Source: Streptomyces caniscabiei (GTDB lineage: Bacteria > Actinomycetota > Actinomycetes > Streptomycetales > Streptomycetaceae). Taken from it: a stretch of DNA of 64,000 nucleotides. The notes under the pieces were generated by a model. The model did not search any database, had not been told where the DNA came from, and saw only the letters and a list, made by a program, of their open reading frames with translations. Position 1 is the first letter of the stretch, and each line of letters opens with the position of its first letter. Made by a program: the position numbers and the translations under genes. Of the stretch, positions 53,747 through 63,200 are shown piece by piece. Location of the stretch: assembly GCF_014930365.1 (NCBI RefSeq), contig NZ_JABXWI010000003.1:372001-436000 (forward strand), in the 5' to 3' direction.

Positions 53747-55276
53747 ATGGCAGACGACTACCTCGAACGCATCGGCAAGCTCATCCGTGACGCCCGGCAG
53801 CACCGCGGCTGGACACAGTCGCAGTTGGCGGAGGCGCTCGGCACGAGCCAGAGCGCGGTGAATCGTATCGAGCGCGGTAATCAAAACATCAGCCTTGAGA
53901 TGATCGCCCGAATCGGTGAAGCCCTCGACAGCGAGATCGTCTCACTGGGCTACGCGGGTCCGATGCATCTGCGGGTGGTCGGCGGACGTCGGCTGTCGGG
54001 TGCGATCGACGTGAAGACCAGCAAGAACGCGTGTGTCGCGCTGCTGTGCGCCTCCTTGTTGAACAAGGGGCGCACAGTGCTGCGCAGGGTGGCCCGCATC
54101 GAGGAGGTGTACCGCCTTCTGGAGGTGCTCGGCTCCATCGGCGTACGCACCCGGTGGATCAACGGCGGGGTCGACCTGGAGATCGTGCCGCCCGCCGAGG
54201 TGGACCTCGACGCGATCGACGCGGAGGCGGCGCGCCGCACCCGCTCGATCATCATGTTCCTCGGCCCGCTGCTGCACCGCATGGACCACTTCAAGCTGCC
54301 GTACGCGGGCGGTTGCGACCTCGGGACGCGGACGATCGAGCCGCACATGATCGCCCTGCGCCGGTTCGGCCTCGACATCACGGCCACCGAGGGGCTCTAC
54401 CACGCCGAGGTGGACCGCTCCGTCGTCCCCGGCCGCCCGATCGTGCTGACCGAGCGCGGCGACACGGTGACCGAGAACGCGCTGCTCGCCGCCTCCCGGC
54501 ACGACGGCGTCACCGTCATCCGCAACGCCTCGTCCAACTACATGGTCCAGGACCTCTGCTTCTTCCTGGAGGCCCTCGGCGTACGGGTCGAGGGCATCGG
54601 CACCACCACGCTCACCGTGCACGGGGTGCCGCACATCGACGTGGACGTCGACTACTCGCCCTCCGAGGACCCGGTCGAGGCGATGAGCCTGCTCGCCGCG
54701 GCGGTCGTCACCGAGTCCGAACTGACCGTGCGCCGGGTGCCGATCGAGTTCCTGGAGATCGAACTGGCGGTCCTGGAGGAGATGGGCCTCGACCACGACC
54801 GCTCGGCGGAGTACTTCGCCGACAACGGCCGCACCCGCCTGGTGGACCTCACCGTCCGCCCCTCCAAGCTCCAGGCCCCCATCGACAAGATCCACCCCAT
54901 GCCGTTCCCCGGCCTGAACATCGACAACGTCCCGTTCTTCGCGGCCATCGCCGCCGCCGCGCAGGGCCAGACCCTCATCCACGACTGGGTCTACGACAAC
55001 CGCGCGATCTATCTGACCGACCTCAACCGCCTCGGCGGTCGCCTCCAACTCCTCGACCCCCACCGGGTGTTGGTCGAGGGCCCCACCCGCTGGCGCGCCG
55101 CCGAGATGATGTGCCCGCCCGCACTGCGCCCCGCCGTGGTCGTTCTCCTCGCGATGATGGCCGCCGAGGGCACGTCGGTGCTCCGCAACGTCTATGTCAT
55201 CAACCGGGGGTACGAGGACCTCGCGGAGCGACTGAACACGGTGGGGGCGCAGATCGAGATCTTCCGCGACATTTGA
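53747..55276 (+). CDS. murA: UDP-N-acetylglucosamine 1-carboxyvinyltransferase (MurA type) with N-terminal HTH domain
   Basis: 509 residues in two parts. Residues 8-66 are an XRE/Cro-type HTH: IGKLIRDARQHRGWTQSQLA, EALGTSQSAVNRIERGNQ. Residues 70-509 are a full MurA domain with the inside-out alpha/beta barrel, including VKTSKNACVALLCASLL (conserved Lys-Asn) and FKLPYAGGCDLGTRTIEPHM. In the latter, Cys190 matches the fosfomycin-reactive Cys of MurA. LEIELAVLEEMG, PMPFPGLNIDNVPFFAA and VINRGYEDLAERL also fit. MurA starts peptidoglycan synthesis by adding enolpyruvate to UDP-GlcNAc. The chain joins DNA binding to cell-wall precursor synthesis or to UDP-GlcNAc sensing. The fusion is known in Streptomyces annotations (recalled), but its role is not. 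Confidence 0.88.
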   Translation: MADDYLERIGKLIRDARQHRGWTQSQLAEALGTSQSAVNRIERGNQNISLEMIARIGEALDSEIVSLGYAGPMHLRVVGGRRLSGAIDVKTSKNACVALLCASLLNKGRTVLRRVARIEEVYRLLEVLGSIGVRTRWINGGVDLEIVPPAEVDLDAIDAEAARRTRSIIMFLGPLLHRMDHFKLPYAGGCDLGTRTIEPHMIALRRFGLDITATEGLYHAEVDRSVVPGRPIVLTERGDTVTENALLAASRHDGVTVIRNASSNYMVQDLCFFLEALGVRVEGIGTTTLTVHGVPHIDVDVDYSPSEDPVEAMSLLAAAVVTESELTVRRVPIEFLEIELAVLEEMGLDHDRSAEYFADNGRTRLVDLTVRPSKLQAPIDKIHPMPFPGLNIDNVPFFAAIAAAAQGQTLIHDWVYDNRAIYLTDLNRLGGRLQLLDPHRVLVEGPTRWRAAEMMCPPALRPAVVVLLAMMAAEGTSVLRNVYVINRGYEDLAERLNTVGAQIEIFRDI

Positions 55277-55282
55277 TACGAC

Positions 55283-55343
55283 GATGCCGCCGCACCCCGT
55301 CTGACCTGCTACTTAGCGGGTCAGGGAGGGGTGCGGCGGCATC
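55283..55343 (+). terminator. Large two-part terminator after murA
   Basis: Outer arms gatgccgccgcacccc and ggggtgcggcggcatc pair over 16 bases without mismatch. Inner arms ctgacctgc and gcgggtcag pair with one T-G pair. It lies between murA and the degraded integrase, so it also marks the island border. Confidence 0.85.
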
Positions 55344-55379
55344 TCTGGGACTTCTCTGGGACTTTGGGCCTGCGGCGGG

Positions 55380-56496
55380 CTACGGGCCGCGCTCAACAGC
55401 CTCTGCGGACTGGCCGCGGCTACGCGAAGATCGCGTCGATGGCGGCGCTGCCCCGGCGCCGGCGCGGGGCAGGAAGTGCGAGTACTTCCGCAGCGTGAAC
55501 CCGGGGTCGGAGTGCCCCAGCCAGCGTGCCAGGGAGACGATTGATTCGCCAGCCTCCAGTTCCTCGGAGGCGTAGAAGTGGCGCAGGGCGTGGAAGCCGT
55601 GCTCCCGGGACGGCTCCCACACGCGAGCACCATCGGTGCCGCCTTCCTCTAGCGATGCGATCACACCCGCTCCGGCCAACGCGGGCTTCCACACGTAGGA
55701 GTTGAAGTAGTTCCGGTTGATGGCCTTCCGTTCGCGTCCCGTCACCAGGAGGTTGTAGGTCCTCGGCCGCCGGTGCTTGGCCTCCACCGGCGTCTCCGGT
55801 GGAGTCGGGTCGTCCCAGGGCAGCGTGACCGGAACCGGCGCGAACAGCTCGATGTGCTGCCGAATGGCCCGGGCCACGCTGGACGGCAGCGGCACGTCCC
55901 TGACCTTGCGGCCCTTGGGAAGCGCGAAACAGAGCTTCGCCCGCACCATCTTGACCTGCCGCCGAACGTGGACGACTTCCTTGGCGAAGTCGATGTCTTC
56001 CAGGGCGAGCCCGAGCGCCTCTCCCTGCCGGAGCCCAAGACCCGCGCCGATCACAAGGAGGAGCCGGTAGCGGTCGGGCAGTGCCTCCCGTACCGCCAGC
56101 ACCCGCTCGGGCGACCACGCCTCGACCCTGCCGGGTGTGGCGGCCGGAGGACCGACCGTGCTGGACCGACAGGGATTGCGTCCGAGACGACGGTCCTCGA
56201 CGGCGGCCTGGAGAACGCTGGAGAGCGTCGCCCAGACCAGACGGATCGAGGTCGGACCGAGGTCCTTCTCCAACCGCTTCTTCCAGTGACGCAGGACTTC
56301 GGTGCCGATGGCGTTGAGCGGCTGAGCACCCAGGTGAGGAACGACGTGCCGACGCACCCTCTGCTCGATCCGCTCGATCGTGGACGGGTCACCGCTCTGG
56401 GTGGGCCACCAGTGGGTGGCGATGTAGTCCTTGAGGGAGATGGCTCCATCGCGCGGATCGACGAACTCGCCTCGGCGTGCGTCGGTCTGGGTGGGC
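55380..56496 (-). pseudogene. int: Tyrosine site-specific integrase, truncated and frameshifted
   Basis: The catalytic domain is well kept: GAGLGLRQGEALGLALEDID (first Arg region), HGFHALRHFYASEELEAG (HxxR), RWLGHSDPGF (His) and LRKYSHFLP (Tyr). The core-binding domain starts near GEFVDPRDGAISLKDYIATH. Upstream the frame runs straight into the end of an IS256-type element at 56496-56497, so the arm-binding domain and start codon are lost. The usual tail GSAAIDAIFA with its stop at 55420 is now in another frame, so a one-base shift lies near 55455-55475. The gene came from an integrative conjugative or mobilisable element of actinomycetes and is surely inactive. Confidence 0.85.
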
Positions 56497-56536
56497 GGGG
56501 TCTGTGTAGCGAACGGTGGAACTCGGTCGGTTTTGT

Positions 56537-57247
56537 TCAGCGGCGTCCGGCGGTGAGCCGGCCGTCGAAGGTGATGTCGAAGGCTTGGAGTGCGGCCTTC
56601 CAGCGGATGGTCCAACGTTTGCGTCCGGTGCCGGTCGGGTCCAGGCTCATGACGGCCAGGTAGACGCACTTGAGGGCGGCCTGGTCTGTGGGGAAGTGCC
56701 CCCGGGCCCGGACGGCCTTGCGGATCCGTGCGTTGATGCTCTCGATCGCGTTCGTGGTGCAGACGATCTTGCGGATCTCCACGTCGAACTGGAGGAAGGG
56801 CACGAACTCCGCCCAGGCCGCCTCCCAGAGCCGGACGATCGCCGGATACTTCCCGCCCCAGGCGTCGGTGAACTCCACGAACCGCTCCAGAGCGGCCTCC
56901 TCGGTCGGCGCGGTGTAGACGGGCCTGAGCGCCTTCGCGATCTTCTCCCAGTCCTGCCGGGCCGCGTAACGGAAGCTGTTCCTCAGCAGGTGAACGACAC
57001 AGGTCTGGACGATCGTCGCAGGCCAGACGGTATTCACGGCATCCGGGAGACCGGTCAGGCCGTCACAGACCAGCATCAGGACATCGGCCGCGCCGCGGTT
57101 CTTGATCTCGGTCAGGACCTGGAGCCAGTACTTCGCACCTTCACCACCGTCGCCGATCCACAGGCCCAGGATGTCCCGGTGCCCCTCGGCGGTGACCGCC
57201 ACCGCCATGTAGACGGGCCGGTTGGCGACCTGCCCGTCCCTGACCTT
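56537..57247 (-). pseudogene. IS256-family transposase, C-terminal part
   Basis: From KVRDGQVANRPVYMAVAVTA to LTAGRR at the stop. It holds the second and third residues of the DDE triad in VLMLVCDGLTGLPDAV (Asp) and CTTNAIESINARIRKAVRA (Glu), and the family motif CVVHLLRNSFRY. It lacks a start of its own; the methionine near 57310 lies in the inserted ISL3 end. Together with the part at 58948-59534 it would make a normal transposase of about 415 residues. Confidence 0.88.
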
Positions 57248-58947
57248 GGTTCTGTCGACGATCTTGTGATCCGGACGGCTGAGTACGTTGCTCCGCCTGT
57301 TCGCGATCATGCATCGCGTGCTCTCGTGATGTGCTCCTGGAGCTGTTTCCGTACCTGTCCGCGCTGCTGATCGAGGAGGTGGAGAGGCGACCGGACCAGG
57401 TGGTGCTGAGAACGCGGGTGCGGGCGACGGCTGGCTCCTGTCGGTGCGGTCAGAGCTCGGCCCGAGTGCACGGCCAGTACGTACGCAGGCTGCGTGATGT
57501 CGCCGTGGGCGGGCTCGGTGTCGTGATCGAGTTATGCGTGCGCCGCTTCCGCTGCGAGAACCCTGCCTGCACGGCGGTGACGTTCGCCGAACAGATCTCC
57601 GGACTGACCACCCCGCACAGTCGGCATACCCCGCTGCTGCGCGAGGTGTTGACGCAGATCGGGCTGGCCCTGGCCGGCCGGGCAGGAGCGCGACTGGCGT
57701 CCGCGGTCGGCCTCACCATAGGTAAGGACACACTGTTGCGGCTGGTCAGGGCCCTGCCCGAGCCGGAGATCGGCAAGGTGGAGATCCTCGGCGTCGACGA
57801 CTTCGCCTTCCGCAAGGGCCGCCACTACGGCACGGTGTTGATCGACATGGCCACCCACCGGCCGCTGCACCTCTACGACGGCCGCGAAGGCGAAGACCTG
57901 GCTGTCTGGCTCCGCGATCACCCCGAGGTGAAGGTCATTTGCCGGGACCGTTCCAGCGGTTACGCGGAGGGCGCTCGGGTCGGGGCGCCGCAGGCCGAAC
58001 AGGTCGCGGATCGCTATCACCTGTGGGCCAACCTCGGCCAGGCGGTCGAGAAGACGGTCAACGCCCATCGCTCCCACCTGGCCGAACCACCTCCCGGCTC
58101 GGCCTCCGGCCCCGACCACGCGGAGGTGGAGCCCGAGGTGGTCCAGCCACCGAAAGACCTGAAGATCGTGATCCGGCTGCGCGAGCAGCATGCTGCCGCC
58201 CATGATCTGTGGCAGCAGGGGATGTCGAAGGCGGCGATCGGTCGGAAGCTCGGGCTGCACCAGGCCACGGTCCGTAAACTGGTCAACGCCCGCTCCGCCG
58301 ATGATGTCGTGGCCAAGAACCTCCAACGAGCACATGTCGTCGACCCGTACGTCGGCTACTTGCACCGGCGCTGGAACGAGGGCGTCAGGAACGCCGCCCA
58401 GCTCTACCGCGAAATCCAGCAACTCGGCTACCCCGGTGGAGAGTTGGCTGTTCAGCGGCATCTGCGGCGCTACCGGACCGGGCGCGGACACGCACCCGAC
58501 CCGGGACCGAAGCCTCCATCGGTCCGCGAGGTCACCTCCTGGATGATGACCCACCCCGAGCACCTGCGAAACGAGGACGCCGACAAGCTGCACCGGCTGC
58601 GTGAGCGCGACCCCGACCTCGACCGGCTCACTCTTCACATCAGGAAGTTCGCCGCGATGATGACCGGCCGCCACGGCGACCGCCTCGAAGAGTGGATCAC
58701 CGACATCGAACGGGACAGCCTGGCTCCGCTTGCGGGCTTCGCCCGCAACCTCCGCCGCGACTTCGACGCGGTCCACAACGGGCTGTCCCTGCCGCACAGT
58801 TCCGGCGCCGTCGAGGGCAACATCAACCGGCTGAAGATGCTAAAACGCCAGATGTTCGGCAGGGCCAGCCTCGATCTCCTTCGCAAACGCGTCCTACTCA
58901 CACGATGAACCCCCAACCCACCGGATCACAAGATCGTCGACAGAACC
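57248..58947 (+). mobile_element. ISL3-family insertion sequence, complete
   Basis: A 1700-base element with perfect 27-base inverted ends (57248-57274 and 58921-58947, outer bases GGTTCTGTCGACGATCTTGT) and an 8-base target duplication CTGACCTT (57240-57247 and 58948-58955). It carries one intact transposase. It sits inside the IS256 transposase gene, so it is the younger insertion, and its perfect ends suggest it is recent and possibly still mobile. Confidence 0.93.
57331..58908 (+). CDS. ISL3-family transposase
   Basis: 525 residues, intact. The N-terminal zinc-binding region has CRCGQSSARVHGQYVRRLRD and RFRCENPACTAVTF. The DDE core shows ILGVDDFAFRKGRHYGTVLI (first Asp), VKVICRDRSSGYAEGARVGA (second Asp) and LPHSSGAVEGNINRLKMLKR (Glu). 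An HTH-like insert (MSKAAIGRKLGLHQATVRKL) lies between. The first codon used here is ATG 57331; a more upstream GTG is possible. It ends 13 bases before the right terminal repeat. Confidence 0.9.
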   Translation: MLLELFPYLSALLIEEVERRPDQVVLRTRVRATAGSCRCGQSSARVHGQYVRRLRDVAVGGLGVVIELCVRRFRCENPACTAVTFAEQISGLTTPHSRHTPLLREVLTQIGLALAGRAGARLASAVGLTIGKDTLLRLVRALPEPEIGKVEILGVDDFAFRKGRHYGTVLIDMATHRPLHLYDGREGEDLAVWLRDHPEVKVICRDRSSGYAEGARVGAPQAEQVADRYHLWANLGQAVEKTVNAHRSHLAEPPPGSASGPDHAEVEPEVVQPPKDLKIVIRLREQHAAAHDLWQQGMSKAAIGRKLGLHQATVRKLVNARSADDVVAKNLQRAHVVDPYVGYLHRRWNEGVRNAAQLYREIQQLGYPGGELAVQRHLRRYRTGRGHAPDPGPKPPSVREVTSWMMTHPEHLRNEDADKLHRLRERDPDLDRLTLHIRKFAAMMTGRHGDRLEEWITDIERDSLAPLAGFARNLRRDFDAVHNGLSLPHSSGAVEGNINRLKMLKRQMFGRASLDLLRKRVLLTR

Positions 58948-59534
58948 CTGACCTTCACGTTCACACAGTCGATGAAGACGACCGGGTAGACGCTGTCCAG
59001 CTGGCGGTTCTGCCATTCCGCCATGCCGGCCATCACGCTGTCGGTGATCGTGGAGATTGTGGACTTGGAGATCTCCGTGCCGTACACCTCGGCGAGATGC
59101 GCGGAGATCTCCCCATGCGTCAGCCCCTTCACCGACAGCGACAGGACCATCTCGTCCACCCCGCCCAGACGCCGCTGGCGCTTCTTGACCAGCTGGGGCT
59201 CGAACGACCCGGCCCGGTCCCGCGGCACAGCGATCTCGACCGGCCCCGACTCGGTGATCACCGTCTTGGACCGGTGCCCGTTGCGGTAGTTCTCCCTGCC
59301 ACCCTCGGCCCTCTCGCCGGGCTCATGTCCCAGATGGTCAGTGAGCTCGCCCTCCAGCGCGGACTCCAACACCCGCTTGGTCAGCAGCTGCAGGAGGCCG
59401 CCCTCCCCGGTGAGCTTCACGCCACCGGCCTGAGCCCGGGCAACCAACTCGGCGACCAGCCCGTCATCCACGGCGCTCGCACCACCCACAGCGGCCTTCC
59501 CGGCCTCGGTGTCACTCGTCACGTCAGTCATCAA
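58948..59534 (-). pseudogene. IS256-family transposase, N-terminal part
   Basis: Starts MMTDVTSDTEAGKAAVGG and runs through LLTKRVLESALEGELTDHLG, ENYRNGHRSKTVITESGPVE and STISTITDSVMAGMAEWQNR to VYPVVFIDCVNVKV, holding the first Asp of the DDE triad. There it is cut by the ISL3 element, in whose end the open frame stops at 58926. It continues at 57247 in the same frame once the insertion is removed. Confidence 0.88.
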
Positions 59535-59634
59535 CTGTCGCTTCCAGCTCAGGAGTTACACCGATCACCGTACAGACCCCCCCAACAGGTATCCGTGCTG
59601 GTCAGAGCCGCGAAGCCAGTGCAGGCGCCGTCGC

Positions 59635-59678
59635 TCCCCAAGCTGAGAGCGCGAGTTCGATTCTCGTCACCCGCTCCA
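59635..59678 (+). other. 3' half of tRNA-Gly(CCC): probable attachment-site scar
   Basis: From ctccccaagctgagagcg through the T arm (gcgagttcgattctcgt) to cacccgctcca the sequence equals the anticodon loop-to-CCA half of a Streptomyces tRNA-Gly with anticodon CCC. The 5' half (GCGGGTG...) is absent; unrelated sequence precedes it. Tyrosine integrases of actinomycete elements cross over at or near the anticodon loop and carry a copy of the tRNA 3' half, so this is the expected far end of an inserted element. No full-length copy lies within the window. Confidence 0.8.
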
Positions 59679-59686
59679 GAGAGGAA

Positions 59687-59713
59687 CCCCAGGTCAGCGA
59701 CCTGGGGCTTGTT
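59687..59713 (+). terminator. Terminator behind the tRNA-Gly remnant
   Basis: CCCCAGGTC-agc-GACCTGGGG followed by cTTGTTTG, nine bases after the tRNA CCA. This is the natural terminator of the tRNA gene carried along with the 3' half. Confidence 0.85.
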
Positions 59714-59797
59714 TGTTATCTAGACCAATTCGGGGGTTGCATGCCCTCTGCGTGCCCTTAAGGGGTGCCTTCAGAAAGCCGGGTGCTTGTGGGGACG

Positions 59798-59829
59798 AAG
59801 GCCCTGATCCGCTTTCGGATCGGGCCCTC
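59798..59829 (+). terminator. Second hairpin after the tRNA remnant
   Basis: aggccctgatccg / cggatcgggccct with a CTTT loop and one bulged T. It could end transcripts leaving the island. Confidence 0.6.
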
Positions 59830-59867
59830 GCTTCACACCGTCGTGGGGACTTACGACCGTGTCCGCT

Positions 59868-60045
59868 CCTGTTCGTTGCCGCCGTCACAGATCCACGGGA
59901 CCAACTGGGTGCTGTTGGCGGTTCCCGCGTCGGCGGAAGTGAGGCAGACGCCGCCGTTCACCGGGGGGCGACGGTGCCGTCCGCGTCGACGTTCCACCGC
60001 TGCTTGCGGAAGGTGTTGTTCCAGGACTTCCGACCTGGCCCGGAA
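59868..60045 (-). pseudogene. Fragment of a ricin-type (beta-trefoil) lectin domain
   Basis: On the minus strand SWNNTFRKQRWNVDADGTVAP is followed, after a shift of frame at a run of C, by VNGGVCLTSADAGTANSTQL and VPWICDGGNEQ. The QxW-like spacing and the CLT-x5-GT-x4-L-x2-W-x-CDGG pattern are those of ricin-B lectin modules attached to many Streptomyces glycosidases. It has neither start nor intact frame. It may be the tail of an enzyme removed when the island formed. Confidence 0.55.
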
Positions 60046-60254
60046 GCCTCCGGCGGATCGACTACGCCCCACTCCCTTGCCCCGCCTTCCGCGAGACCGT
60101 CATCGACATGCTCGAAGGCCGGCTCAGCCCGGAACGGCACAGCGGCAGGACCCCAGCCGGAGCCGAACTCGTTCATCCAGTGGTCGCTGTTCGCCGGGCT
60201 GCCTGCCCCGGCACACGGGTGTGTGTCGGGGCAGGCCACTGCGACCGCGGCGTG

Positions 60255-63200
60255 CTACTTGATGCCGATCTCGGCCAGCTGCAGGCGGAACTTGGTGGTT
60301 TCGTCGGAGGCCGGGGTGCCGAGTTTCGTCGCGGTCAGGCGCAGGTGGCGGCCGGTGGTGGAGGTGAGGGTGTAGGTCTGGGCGGCTCCGCTCGGGTTGG
60401 CCTGGCCGGTGACGGTGCGGGCGGTGGTGTAGGTGCCGGATCCGTCGGGGCGGGTCTGGAGTGTGAAGTCGACGGGGAAGTTCGCCGAGCCGCCGCCGGC
60501 TCCACTGGCGTCGGTGCGCGGGTGGAGGGTGACGGAGCCGATGGACCGGTCGGCGCCGAGGTCGACCTCGATCCACACGGGTGTGCCGCTGACGTCGGCG
60601 GCGGGGAAGTCGATGCTGGTGAAGCCCCTGGCACCGGTGACGCTGGTGGTGGTGCCGTCCAGGATCCGGGTCTTGCCCCAGTCGCTGTTCTCCAGCGTGT
60701 AGTTGGCCGTGACGGTCGTCGCGGCGGTCGGGACGGTGAGTTCGGCGAGCTGCAGACGGAACTTGGTGGACTCGTCGGAGGCGGGGGTGCCGAGTTTGGT
60801 GACCTGCAGGCGGACATGGCGGGCCGTGGTGGTCTTGAAGCCGTACGTCTGGACCTTACCGTCGGGGTTGGCCTGGCCGGTGACGGTGCGGACGGTGGTG
60901 TAGGTGCTGGATCCGTCGGGGCGGGTCTGGATCGTGAAGTCGACGGGGAAGCCCGCCGTACCGCCGCCCGCTCCCGCGGTGTCGGTGCGGGGGAAGAGGC
61001 GTACGGCGTCCAGGTCGGTGTCGGCGCCGAGGTCGATCTCCACCCAGACGGGGTTCGCGCTGACGTCGGCCGAGGCGAAGTCGTTGCTGGTGTAGCCCCG
61101 GGCGCCGCTGACGCTGGTGAGCTTGCCGTCGGTGAGCCGGTTCCTGCCCCAACTGCTGTTCTCCAGGCTGTTGTTGCTGGTGACCGTCCGGTTCAGGGCG
61201 AGGTCGTCGAGGCGGCCGGTGCCTGTCGCCGTGAACGTCCAGCTGCCCGGCTGGACCTTGAAGTAGACGTACGAGGAGTCCTTGCCGTCATAGCTCAGAC
61301 CGCTGACGCTGCCCGTCGAGGAACCGCCGGTGAAGACGGTGGTGCCGTTCGCCTTGATGACCGGCTGGGAGCCGCCGTAGGTGGGCACACCGACGCGGGC
61401 CGTCGTGCCACCGGGTGAGGTGAGGGTGAGGGTCACCTGGGTGCCGTCCCGCTCGATGCCGAAGCGGATGGTTCCCTCGACGGTCGGCGTCACCGTGTTG
61501 ATCTTCGTGAGGGTGCCGGTCTGCGGGATGACCTCGTAGGTCTTCCAGCCTGCCGTGGCGGGGCGGACGCCTGCGGCGTACGCGGACAGGGCGTACAGCG
61601 GGCCGCCGTTCCAGGCGTGGTTGTCGGTGCCCTGCGACTTGACCCAGACCTCCCACAGGGTGTGGCAGGCGGGGTCGGCGACCTGGGCGGCGAAGCGGTT
61701 GCGCATCCGCTCCTCGGCGACCGTGGCCGCGCCCATCAGATACAGCGCCTCCAGGACGTAGAACTCCATGTACGGGCTGGCGTTGAGGTGGGTGCGCAGC
61801 ACGTTGGTGATCGCCGGGTAGTGGCTGGGCGTGGCCAGGCCCGCGACCACCGCGAGGGCGTTGGCCCGGTCGTCGGTGTCGCCGGTGTAGGACGGCGAGC
61901 GGTACTCGTTCTTCGTGGAGTTCCACAGCAGGGAGTCGAAGTTGGCCTTGATGCTGGTGCGCTGGGCCTGCCATCCGGCGACGTCGCCGGAGTTGCCGCT
62001 GAGGTCGGCGAGCTTGGCGGCGGTGTCCAGGGCCAGGTAGTACCAGCAGTTGTTCAGGACCCGGGTGTCGATGTTGCTGCCCCAGTCCTGCCAGTCCCAG
62101 TCCCCGGAGCGGTGGGCCACCAGTCCGTCGCTGCCCAGACCCCACAGGTCCAGGTACTTCTTCACCGCCGGGTAGGCGCCGGTGACGGTGCTCGTGTCGC
62201 CGGTGTAGAGGTGGAACGTCCAGAACGACCACACCGAGGCGAGCATCTGGTTGGGCAGTTCGGCGGTCCAGATGGTCGAGGGCATCGGGGAGTAGAGAGC
62301 CCCGGTGTCCTTCGCCCAGGCGGCCAGCTGCGAGATGGCCTTCTTGCCCAGGGCGTGGGAGTTGGTGTCGAAGGTGTAGAAACCTTCCTTCAGCTGGTTG
62401 ACCACGTCGCCCCACCACTGGGCACGCTCACGGGTGGGGCAGTCCATGTAGTTGTCCCGCATGTTGACGTACATGGTGCGGGCGGCCTTGGTCCACACCG
62501 TGTCGAAGAGGGCGTCGCTGCTGGTGAACGACCCGTCGAAGTCCGTGTCGTACCCGGATTCCCGGTACTTCAGCTCCACGATCGTCACGCCCGCCGGGAT
62601 GATGTACCGCACGGCGGTACCGCTCATCCAGGCCAGCGCCTCGAACTCCTGGACCCCGCCGGTGCAGACGTAGGTGGCACGGACGTTGAAGATGGTTTTC
62701 TGGTCGATGCCCACCAGGCCCTTGCCGTCGTCGTAGTGGTCGGTCTGGATGCCGATCACCGCGCCGGCCGGGGCGTCGACCTTCAGGTACGGCGTGACCT
62801 GGATGTTGGACGGCAGGTTGGCCCAGATCGCGGTCGAGCCCTGGCCGGTGGCCGGGAGCGAGGAGGCGTTTGTGTAGGACTTCAGGCCGGAGTAGCGGAA
62901 CTGCGGGACGGGACGCTCGACGAGGCCGTTCCAGGGAGCGGCACCGGCGGCGCCGAAGTCGGTGGGCGCGCTCCAGGAACTGTCGTCGAAGCCGGCGGAC
63001 TGCCAGTCGTCCATGGCGGTGGCGTTGCGGGCGTCGTAGTAGACGTTCGACTCCGGCAGCCGGAAGTTGACCTGGGTGCCGCTGGTGTTGTTCGAATAGC
63101 CTGGGTGGACCTTGTGCTTCCATCCGGTGTTGCTGACCAGCCGGGTCGTGGTCGAACCGGTCTCGATGTCGGACTGGAACAGCAGACCGCCCTTGCCGCT

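Larger units (their letters stand above)
56497..59580 (-). mobile_element. IS256-family insertion sequence, split by an ISL3 element
   Basis: Imperfect terminal repeats of 27 bases (56497-56523 and 59554-59580, starting GGGGTCTGT on each side inward) agree at about 19 positions. The transposase runs on the minus strand in two pieces that join exactly if the inner ISL3 element and one target copy are removed. The flanking 8 bases differ (gggtgggc and cccaacag), so there is no target duplication. This implies recombination or adjacent deletion after insertion. Confidence 0.85.

Noticed and set aside
59712-59727. DasR-like half site ttatctagaccaattc behind the tRNA remnant
   Set aside because: Only 11 of 16 positions fit, one half-site is missing and no aminosugar gene follows.
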